From contig JAFUZP010000021.1 of the NCBI GenBank assembly GCA_017476545.1, positions 1 to 64,000 of the forward strand: a stretch of 64,000 nt of DNA, read 5' to 3'. Shown here piece after piece: positions 58,092-64,000 of this stretch; position 1 is the stretch's first letter; every line of letters starts with the position of its first letter. The translations under genes and the position numbers were made by a program. The notes below the pieces were generated by a model that saw only the letters and a program-made list of their open reading frames with translations, was not told the origin of the DNA and made no database searches. This DNA is from Alloprevotella sp. (GTDB lineage Bacteria > Bacteroidota > Bacteroidia > Bacteroidales > Bacteroidaceae).

Positions 58092-59558
58092 ATGGATACT
58101 CCGACCGACAGGCAGAAGAAACGGCCCGCCTACGCGAAGGCCGCGATATACACCGTGCTCTACCTCGCCTTCCTCTACTGGGTGGGCTCGTGGTGGGGGC
58201 TGCTGGCCGTACCCTTCATCATCGACGCTTACGTGACGCGTAAGATAAACTGGGGCTGGTGGAAGTCGCTGAAGAATCGCACGGCGCGCGGCATCATGAC
58301 CTGGGTGGACGCCATCGTCTTCGCCCTCGTTGCCGTCTATTTCCTCAACCAGTTCTTCTTCCAGAACTTCGTAATCCCGTCCTCCTCGCTGGAGAAGACG
58401 CTGCTGACGGGCGACTACCTGCTCGTGAGCAAGCTGTCCTACGGCCCGCGCATCCCGCAGACGCCGCTCTCGATGCCCCTCGTGCAGCACACGCTGCCGC
58501 TGGTGGGGACGAAGAGCTACATTGAAAAACCGCACTGGGACTACCGCCGCGTGAAGGGGCTGGGGCGGCCGGAGCTGAACGACATCGTGGTCTTCAACTA
58601 CCCGAGCGGCGACACGGTGGCCGCAAACTGCCAGGAGCAGGACTACTACCGCCTGCTCTACCAACTGGGCGACGCGGTGCTGGCGCAGCAGGAGGGCACT
58701 GCTCCCTCGCAGGCCCTGACGAAGGACACGCCCTACGCGGAGCAGCAGGCCGTCTTCCGCCGTATCTACGCTGCGGGACGGGCCGTTGTGGAGGCCAACC
58801 CGGAGCAGTTCGGCAAGATACTCGACCGCCCGACCGACCGCCGCGAGAACTACGTGAAACGCTGCGTGGGGATGCCGGGACAGACCTTGCAGATACGGAA
58901 CAACCGCATCTATCTGGACGGCAAGCCGAACCCCGAGCCGGAGAACGTGCAGTACAATTACATCGTGCAGTTCAACGCCATGCTGCTGGACAGCGAGCGG
59001 CGCGACTTGGGCATCTCTACCGAGGACCTGGAGCAACAGCTGCCGCAGCAGCCCGGCACCTACGTCATGCCGCTGACGCGCCGCGCGCTGGAAGCCTTCC
59101 GTGCGGACTCACAGCTGGTGCGCAGCGTGGAGCCCTGCCCGTCCGAGGCGGAGTGGCTCTATCCGCAGAACATGGCGAAGGACTGGACCACGGCGGACTA
59201 CGGCCCCGTATGGATACCTAAACGCGGCGGCACGCTGCGACTCACGCTGGCAAACCTGCCCGTCTATGAGCGCGCCATCCGCGTCTATGAAGGCAACACG
59301 CTTGAGGTGCGCGACGACGGGCGTATCTATATCAATGGGCAGCCCTCGGATACCTATACCTTCAAGCTGGATTACTACTGGATGCAGGGCGACAACCGCG
59401 ACCGCAGTGCAGACAGCCGCTTCTGGGGCTTCGTACCCGAGGACCATGTGGTGGGCAAGCCGCTCTTCGTCTGGCTCTCCCTGGACCCGGACTACGGGTG
59501 GTTCGACGGCCACGTGCGCTGGAACCGCATCTTCAAGAACGTGAACCACATCAAATAA
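58092..59558 (+). CDS. lepB: Signal peptidase I
   Basis: Removes signal peptides on the outer face of the inner membrane. The 488-aa protein is of the long Bacteroidales type with a large insertion. Membrane segments lie at about 17-50 and 74-92. The catalytic Ser is in IPSSSLEKTLLTGDYLLVSK (first part of box B), the general-base Lys in RRENYVKRCVGMPGQ, and box E in MQGDNRDRSADSRFWGFVP. The insertion between boxes B and D, rich in Gln and Glu, is about 150 residues. Follows dapB and precedes wbqC, a conserved order. Confidence 0.94.
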   Translation: MDTPTDRQKKRPAYAKAAIYTVLYLAFLYWVGSWWGLLAVPFIIDAYVTRKINWGWWKSLKNRTARGIMTWVDAIVFALVAVYFLNQFFFQNFVIPSSSLEKTLLTGDYLLVSKLSYGPRIPQTPLSMPLVQHTLPLVGTKSYIEKPHWDYRRVKGLGRPELNDIVVFNYPSGDTVAANCQEQDYYRLLYQLGDAVLAQQEGTAPSQALTKDTPYAEQQAVFRRIYAAGRAVVEANPEQFGKILDRPTDRRENYVKRCVGMPGQTLQIRNNRIYLDGKPNPEPENVQYNYIVQFNAMLLDSERRDLGISTEDLEQQLPQQPGTYVMPLTRRALEAFRADSQLVRSVEPCPSEAEWLYPQNMAKDWTTADYGPVWIPKRGGTLRLTLANLPVYERAIRVYEGNTLEVRDDGRIYINGQPSDTYTFKLDYYWMQGDNRDRSADSRFWGFVPEDHVVGKPLFVWLSLDPDYGWFDGHVRWNRIFKNVNHIK

Positions 59559-59642
59559 AGCGGTGCGTGCTACCGCCGCGCCTCCAGCCGCCGGTAGCAC
59601 GTACCGCCCAGTTCCTTCCCTTCTCCTTTCCCCTTCCCTTCC

Positions 59643-60293
59643 ATGCACGTGTTGTTTGCTACGTCTTATCTGGGACCCGTGCAGCAGTATGCCCGCCTCT
59701 ATGCTTGCAGCGGCGCGGTGGAGGAGCGGTGCGAGAGCTTCATCAAGCAGACTTACCGTAGCCGTTGCGTCATTCTTTCGGCCAACGGGCCGCTGGCGTT
59801 GAGCCTTCCCGTCGTGCACCGGGGCGGGAACCAGCCCGTGGGCGGAGTGGAACTGAGCATGCACGGCAACTGGCAGAAGCTGCACTGGAACGCCCTTGTC
59901 AGTGCCTATGAGCGGAGCCCTTACTTCGACTACTATGCCGACTACCTGCGGCCGTTCTATGAGCATCCGCCCCGCCTGCTCGTGGATTTTAATGCCGGGC
60001 TGCGGGATACGGTGTGCCGGCTGTTGGGCATCAGCGGGCGCGTAGAACCCACCCGGAGCTACCGCCGCGAATTTCCCGGGGGCGAGGATTGCCGGACCCT
60101 CATCAGTCCCAAACGCGATTGGCGCATCGATCCGCACTTCCGTTCGCGGCCTTATTACCAAGTGTTCGGCGCGAAGTACGGCTTCGTCCCCAACCTGAGT
60201 ATCGCCGACCTGTTGTTCAACATGGGGCCGGAGGCGCGCCTTGTCCTTCGCGACTCCTACGTTGGCGACAACGTTTGTTCACACAAATCTTAA
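59643..60293 (+). CDS. WbqC family protein
   Basis: A 216-aa WbqC-like protein. The family start FATSYLGPVQQYARLYAC, the KQTYRSRCVILSANGPLALS segment, and HWNALVSAYERSPYFDYYAD are all visible. Some members occur in O-antigen clusters, but the enzyme activity is unproven. The signature YYQVFGAKYGFVPNLSIADLLFN near the end is typical for Bacteroidetes members after lepB. It lies 84 bp after lepB. Confidence 0.88.
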   Translation: MHVLFATSYLGPVQQYARLYACSGAVEERCESFIKQTYRSRCVILSANGPLALSLPVVHRGGNQPVGGVELSMHGNWQKLHWNALVSAYERSPYFDYYADYLRPFYEHPPRLLVDFNAGLRDTVCRLLGISGRVEPTRSYRREFPGGEDCRTLISPKRDWRIDPHFRSRPYYQVFGAKYGFVPNLSIADLLFNMGPEARLVLRDSYVGDNVCSHKS

Positions 60294-60352
60294 TTATTCT
60301 TGTATTTCGCCCCTTTTACACGCGGTCTCTTCGCCACGTGGGGGGAATTTCG

Positions 60353-60360
60353 TACTTTCG
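60353..60360 (+). promoter_or_regulatory. -7 box (TACTTTCG) of the dipeptidase gene
   Basis: TACTTTCGC, 33 bp before the start at 60386. Confidence 0.45.
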
Positions 60361-60385
60361 CGGCATCCCAAAACACGCAAGACCC

Positions 60386-61060
60386 ATGAAGAAAATATCC
60401 CTTCTCGCCCTGCTCATGCTCCCACTTGCCGTCCTGGCGCAACGGCCTTCGGCCACCGGGCAGCAGTTGGAGGCGGCAGGACTGGTGCGCATACAGGATA
60501 CGGACCCTTCCATCCGCGAACGGCTCGTGTTGGCTACGCCGGAAAATTTCGCGAAAAAGGCATTCTACAAAGACATGGATGCCGCCTACCTCCACCCGCA
60601 GGCCGCCCTTGCGCTGAAGAAAGCGCAGGCCGCGCTGAAACGCCTGCGCCCCGAACTTTCCCTCCTCGTACTGGATGCGGCGCGTCCCATGAGCGTGCAG
60701 GGGCTGCTCTATGCCGAAGTGGTCGGAACGAATAGTAACATCTATGTCAGCGATCCGCGTTCCGGCGGCGACCAGCATAACTACGGGCTAGCCGTAGATG
60801 TGACGCTCTGCAATGCCGAAACGGGTGATACGCTCCAGATGGGCACGCTCTACGGCGCGTTTGAACCGTTGTCCGGGCAGGCGGCCGAGGATGCCGTATC
60901 GGGCGAAGCAGCCTCTCTCACTCCCGAAGCTGTGGCAAATCGTCGCTTGTTGCGCCGTGTCATGGCCGCAGGCGGTTTCAAGGCGCTCCGGACCGAGTGG
61001 TGGCATTTTAATTTCCGCACGCGCTCCGAAGCAAAAGCCAATTTCAGCGTCCTGCGATGA
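60386..61060 (+). CDS. Secreted D-Ala-D-Ala dipeptidase (VanX-like, M15)
   Basis: A 224-aa exported metallopeptidase of family M15. Signal peptide MKKISLLALLMLPLAVLA sets the start at 60386. The zinc ligands appear in the pattern of the family: HNYGLAVDVTL (His and Asp near residues 131-138) and EWWHFNF at residues about 208-214 (Glu catalytic, His zinc). VLDAARPMSVQ is the usual preceding strand with the Arg. It probably cuts D-Ala-D-Ala or peptidoglycan cross-links in the periplasm, for recycling rather than vancomycin resistance, as no VanHA genes are present. Its stop overlaps the next start as ATGA. Confidence 0.88.
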   Translation: MKKISLLALLMLPLAVLAQRPSATGQQLEAAGLVRIQDTDPSIRERLVLATPENFAKKAFYKDMDAAYLHPQAALALKKAQAALKRLRPELSLLVLDAARPMSVQGLLYAEVVGTNSNIYVSDPRSGGDQHNYGLAVDVTLCNAETGDTLQMGTLYGAFEPLSGQAAEDAVSGEAASLTPEAVANRRLLRRVMAAGGFKALRTEWWHFNFRTRSEAKANFSVLR

Positions 61061-62235
61061 CGACAGAGGAATTTATATCCCAGCACCGGGGCGAGCCTGT
61101 GACCAAGCTCGCCCTTTCCATTCCCGCTTCGGCAGGTATCGACGTGCCCCGTGCACTGCGCCAGATAGAGGGGTGGCAACGGCTGCGTAGCAAGGTTCCC
61201 AGTTGGGCTGCGTGCGACGGCATAGTATATCCGGGACGTCTGCCTCTCGAACAGTGCTCCGGCGAGGCCGCAGCGCGTTACAAAACCGAAGTAGTACGCG
61301 CCCTGGACATCCCCCGGCGAACGCTGACTGACCTCACTGGCGGCCTTGGTGTGGATTTTTCCTTCCTTGCCCCCCTCTTCAGCGAAGCCCGGTACGTTGA
61401 GCGGCAAGCGGAACTGGTCGCACTGGCACGCCATAATTTGCCGCTTCTCGGTGTAAAAAATGCCGATTTCACCGAGGGGAATGCCTTAGATTACCTACGG
61501 CGGATGACTCCCACCGACCTGCTCTTCCTAGACCCCGCCCGGCGCGATGCAGCCACGGGGCGGAAGACTGTCCGTCTGGCAGACTGCGATCCGAATGTGG
61601 TGGAACTGCTCCCTTTGTTACGGAAGAAAGCGGTGGCTATCCTGCTGAAACTATCACCCATGTTGGACCTGAAACAAGCTATGGTGGAGTTGGATTGCCC
61701 GATGGAACCGCATATTTTTGCTTGCGGGGGAGAGTGCAAGGAACTGCTACTCGTGCTTCATAACCATGCGTCCCGCGATACGCTCATCCATTGCGCGGAG
61801 GATGATTACCGTTTCGCCTTCACCTTGCAGGAGGAAGCAGCGGCGCAGCCCGCTTATGCAGCGGACGTTCCGGCAGGGAGCTACCTGTATGAACCCGGTC
61901 CTGCTCTGCTGAAAGCTGGTGCGTACCGCACGACCGCAACCCGTTACGGACTGGAGAAACTCCATCCCAACAGCCATCTTTATATCAGTGCCCGGTGTGT
62001 GGAGAATTTCCCGGGGCGGCGGTTCGAGGTGATGCGCACATCAGGTTTCGCCAAGCGCGAACTGCGTGCTTTTACGGCCGGTTGTGCACAGGCGAACATC
62101 GCCGTCAGGAACTTTCCTGCCAGCGTGGCGGACCTGCGGAAGCGGCTTGGTGTGCGCGAGGGCGGGGAAGCATATTGGTTTGCTACGACCTTGGCCGATG
62201 GGCGGCACATACTCATTGCCTGCCGGAAGGCGTGA
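61057..62235 (+). CDS. SAM-dependent methyltransferase with THUMP-like domain
   Basis: A 392-aa class I methyltransferase of the type of Porphyromonas PG_1098. The N-terminal ferredoxin-like part is followed by the SAM site DLTGGLGVDFSFLAPLF around residue 92, YVERQAELVALARHNLPLLG and the catalytic-region LLFLDPARRD. The C-terminal 80 residues form the THUMP-like domain (YISARCVENFPGRRFEVMR, LRKRLGVREGGEAYWFATTL). It presumably methylates RNA; the target is unknown. Starts in the ATGA overlap with the dipeptidase gene. Confidence 0.85.
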   Translation: MTTEEFISQHRGEPVTKLALSIPASAGIDVPRALRQIEGWQRLRSKVPSWAACDGIVYPGRLPLEQCSGEAAARYKTEVVRALDIPRRTLTDLTGGLGVDFSFLAPLFSEARYVERQAELVALARHNLPLLGVKNADFTEGNALDYLRRMTPTDLLFLDPARRDAATGRKTVRLADCDPNVVELLPLLRKKAVAILLKLSPMLDLKQAMVELDCPMEPHIFACGGECKELLLVLHNHASRDTLIHCAEDDYRFAFTLQEEAAAQPAYAADVPAGSYLYEPGPALLKAGAYRTTATRYGLEKLHPNSHLYISARCVENFPGRRFEVMRTSGFAKRELRAFTAGCAQANIAVRNFPASVADLRKRLGVREGGEAYWFATTLADGRHILIACRKA

Positions 62236-62314
62236 GACAGCCGTCTGCCCGGTAAGCGGTGCCATGTAGCGCAGGCTTCCGGCAGCATAAAAAACAAAAA
62301 AGTGAGGTGTAGGT

Positions 62315-62339
62315 GTAACTTTTCGTCACCCCATCCGTC
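62315..62339 (+). promoter_or_regulatory. ECF-type promoter before the sigma factor gene
   Basis: GTAAC at 62315-62319 and CGTC at 62336-62339, separated by 16 bases, match the general ECF pattern AAC-N16-CGTC, suggesting autoregulation. The start codon is 17 bp further. Confidence 0.6.
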
Positions 62340-62355
62340 ATCCCATAAGAGAGCC

Positions 62356-62871
62356 ATGCAAGAGATAGACTTCAGAACCGACTTGCTCCCGCTGAAGGAT
62401 CAGCTGTTCCGTTTGGCCCTGCGCATTACGTTGGATCGCGCTGAGGCCGAGGATATCGTGCAGGACACGCTGCTCCGGGTGTGGGAACGTCGCGCGGAAC
62501 TATCCGGAGTCGTCAATTCGCTGGAAGCCTACTGCCTGACGGTCTGCCGCAATCTCGCACTCGACCGGAAAGAACGCAAGGAGGCGCAGAACCTCTCCCT
62601 TGAAAGCGGCAGCTATGATGCGGCAGACAACACCCTCTCGCCGCAGGAACAACTGGAACACGACGACCGCTTGCGGCGCATCCACCGCCTGTTCTGCCAA
62701 CTGCCAGAGCGGCAACGGAGTGTGGTGCAGCTACGGGATATAGAAGGTAAGAGCTATAAAGAAATCGCAACAGTGCTGGGGCTGACCGAAGAGGTGGTCA
62801 AGGTGACGCTCTTCCGCGCCCGCCAAAGTATCCGGCAACAATACGAAAAGATAGAAGCGTATGGACTATAA
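62356..62871 (+). CDS. ECF-type RNA polymerase sigma factor
   Basis: A 171-aa sigma-70 family member with only regions 2 and 4: region 2 in LALRITLDRAEAEDIVQDTL and LLRVWERRAEL, region 4 in LPERQRSVVQLRDIEGKSYK and EIATVLGLTEEVVKVTLFRA. The start at 62356 follows an ECF-type promoter by 17 bp; an upstream in-frame ATG at 62302 would overlap that promoter. It is co-transcribed with the anti-sigma-like and DUF4252 genes by overlapping ends. The signal is unknown. Confidence 0.9.
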   Translation: MQEIDFRTDLLPLKDQLFRLALRITLDRAEAEDIVQDTLLRVWERRAELSGVVNSLEAYCLTVCRNLALDRKERKEAQNLSLESGSYDAADNTLSPQEQLEHDDRLRRIHRLFCQLPERQRSVVQLRDIEGKSYKEIATVLGLTEEVVKVTLFRARQSIRQQYEKIEAYGL

Positions 62872-63358
62872 ATACATTGAACAACTCGTTGAACGCTATT
62901 GGGACGCGGCCACCACGCCGGAAGAGGAGCAGATTCTGCGCCTGTTTTTCCGGCAGTCGGATATTCCGCAACCATTGCTCCGCTACAAAGATTTGTTTGA
63001 CTACGAAGCGGCAGAACGCAGCATCGGGCTCGGTTCTGATTTCGATCGGAAAGTCCTGGCCGCCGTGGTTCCCGCTACCCCCGTTGTGGTAAAGGCGCGC
63101 CGCCGCTCGTGGGCGGAAAGTCTGCGCCCGCTCTACCAAGCCGCTGCCGCCGTGGCCGTGGTGGTTCTGGTGGGCATCGGTGCACAGCGCTCCTTTCAGA
63201 AAGATGGCGCGGCATGGGACTACAATCCTGCCAGCTACAATGATACCTACGACAATCCGCAGCAGGCCTACAAAGTACTGGAGGACGGACTGGAGATGTT
63301 CCAGCGCACAGCATCGGCGGACACGGTACAGGCAGACAAGCAAGTAGTGAGCCAATGA
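62861..63358 (+). CDS. Anti-sigma-like membrane protein
   Basis: A 165-aa protein. The first 80 residues are cytoplasmic and Glu/Arg rich (YIEQLVERYWDAATTPEEEQ, LRLFFRQSDIP), a single membrane segment lies at about residues 92-110 (YQAAAAVAVVVLVGIGAQ), and the rest would be periplasmic. This layout and its place after the sigma gene fit an anti-sigma factor, though no zinc motif (HxxxCxxC) is present. It overlaps the sigma gene by 11 nt and the DUF4252 gene by 4 nt. Confidence 0.65.
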   Translation: MDYKYIEQLVERYWDAATTPEEEQILRLFFRQSDIPQPLLRYKDLFDYEAAERSIGLGSDFDRKVLAAVVPATPVVVKARRRSWAESLRPLYQAAAAVAVVVLVGIGAQRSFQKDGAAWDYNPASYNDTYDNPQQAYKVLEDGLEMFQRTASADTVQADKQVVSQ

Positions 63359-63825
63359 AGCGTTATCTGTTCTTTCTTTCCATCTTGTTGCTGCCCGCAC
63401 TCTGCGGCGCACAGCGTGAGCAGGACTTTGCCTCCACCTATATGCGGCTGAACGCCGAGGGGACAGGGCTGGACTGTCGCACTGTCAGTCCCGTGATGAT
63501 GAGCAAGATGATGCGGATTGAGGAGATAGGGAGCAACAGCGAGGCCGTGCGGACGTTGCAAAACCTGAAGAGCGTGCGGGTAGTCACCGATGCGGACTCC
63601 GACGACACGGACGCGCTCTACGATAAAGCGGTATCCCTGCTCGACGCGAACAAGAACCGCTACCGGCTCTACGATGAGTACGAGGGTAAGAGCCTCTATG
63701 TGAGGAAACGCGGGAAGGTGATAGTGGAGCTGATACTGCTCACGAAAAACGAAGGTAGGCTGCACATCGTGAATTTCACGGGAACCATGACTGAGGCGTT
63801 CGTCAAGACACTGACACAAATGTAA
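63355..63825 (+). CDS. DUF4252 domain protein, exported
   Basis: A 156-aa exported protein with signal peptide MKRYLFFLSILLLPALCGAQ. The body, from FASTYMRLNAEGTGLDCRTV to LHIVNFTGTMTEAFVKTLTQ, matches DUF4252, a family of unknown function that often sits behind this kind of sigma/anti-sigma pair in Bacteroidales. It might be part of the signal pathway or its output. A terminator follows after about 60 bp. Confidence 0.85.
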   Translation: MKRYLFFLSILLLPALCGAQREQDFASTYMRLNAEGTGLDCRTVSPVMMSKMMRIEEIGSNSEAVRTLQNLKSVRVVTDADSDDTDALYDKAVSLLDANKNRYRLYDEYEGKSLYVRKRGKVIVELILLTKNEGRLHIVNFTGTMTEAFVKTLTQM

Positions 63826-63888
63826 GGCAATCCATAACTTTTTCAGCCAATATTCATTGGTCATATTGCAATTATTAAAACACCCGAG

Positions 63889-63921
63889 AAGGGGGGCGCA
63901 CAGCGGTGCAGCCCCCTTTTT
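63889..63921 (+). terminator. Terminator of the sigma-DUF4252 operon
   Basis: GGGGGC-GCAC-agcg-GTGC-A-GCCCCC stem followed by five T. The remaining bases to 64000 show only a small TCGCCG/CGGCGA hairpin. Confidence 0.8.
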
Positions 63922-64000
63922 CATTTCCTTCCCTACTGGTGCAGGGCTGAAAATTGGCGTGTCGCCGAATTTTTGGGCGGCGAAAGGCGAAGCGTTTCCC

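Noticed and set aside
57315..59036. A 573-codon minus-strand frame across dapB and lepB
   Set aside because: It covers two well-recognised plus-strand genes and has no recognisable domain.

Overview
The window is a 64 kb piece of a Bacteroidales chromosome, most likely from a member or relative of the Prevotellaceae. Evidence: the neighbourhoods are typical of that order (DUF2023-fldA, topA-aroK-speA, acpP-fabF-rnc, dapB-lepB-wbqC, sigma factor/anti-sigma-like/DUF4252). Promoters carry the Bacteroidetes -7 box (TAnnTTTG). Five large secreted proteins end in the same short 'DLQGRR...GxYIxxGxKVxVK' tail. The base composition is GC-rich for the order. No phage, conjugative element, insertion sequence or CRISPR array is visible; most of the window is core genome plus secreted surface proteins.

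Layout. 0.3-4 kb: dtd, a MazG-like pyrophosphohydrolase, a PagL-like lipid A deacylase, deoC and an S24/S26 peptidase broken by an in-frame TAG. 4-12.3 kb: a secreted protein, a lipoprotein remnant, a polyprenyl diphosphate synthase, a 54-aa protein, a large DUF2723 membrane protein, a polysaccharide deacetylase, tRNA-Leu and the DUF2023-fldA pair. 12.5-24.5 kb, all on the minus strand: pnp, then topA-aroK-speA, then sufC-sufD-sufS-ybjQ-rnhB, with no sufB. 25-31 kb: two large secreted proteins, one with a dockerin-like tail, flanking tRNA-Gln. 31.4-35.7 kb: mnmG-apt-uvrC, less GC-rich, with two parS-like sites. 35.9-39.3 kb: a cobalamin riboswitch driving btuB and a BtuG-like surface lipoprotein. 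39.6-45.1 kb: an adhesin-like protein and a C10 cysteine peptidase. 45.6-48.2 kb: acpP-fabF-rnc. 48.2-50.7 kb: a GH130 phosphorylase and an MFS transporter. 50.8-56.4 kb: a PheC-like lipoprotein and a 1254-aa secreted protein. 57.2-63.8 kb: tRNA-Arg, dapB-lepB-wbqC, a D-Ala-D-Ala dipeptidase, a THUMP-like methyltransferase and an ECF sigma operon.

The most unusual feature is a set of intergenic arrays built on a 22-bp (once 23-bp) period. Five separate loci each carry four units of a 14-bp palindrome of the type TAACCCTAGGGTTA plus an 8-bp spacer, at exactly 22-bp steps. Other intergenic regions hold arrays with different sequences but the same period: TGTAAA-N4-TTTACA repeated ten times, a GGGAAAATTTTCC type at three places, a TTGCGCAA-centred 23-bp type, and a short GC-rich type. 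Most have a palindromic core, so successive sites would lie on one face of the helix. Two of the palindrome arrays sit at the outer ends of mnmG-apt-uvrC and dtd-mazG-deoC, two gene sets that I recall as one contiguous cluster in Bacteroides. This suggests the arrays mark or cause rearrangement points. Their function is unknown.
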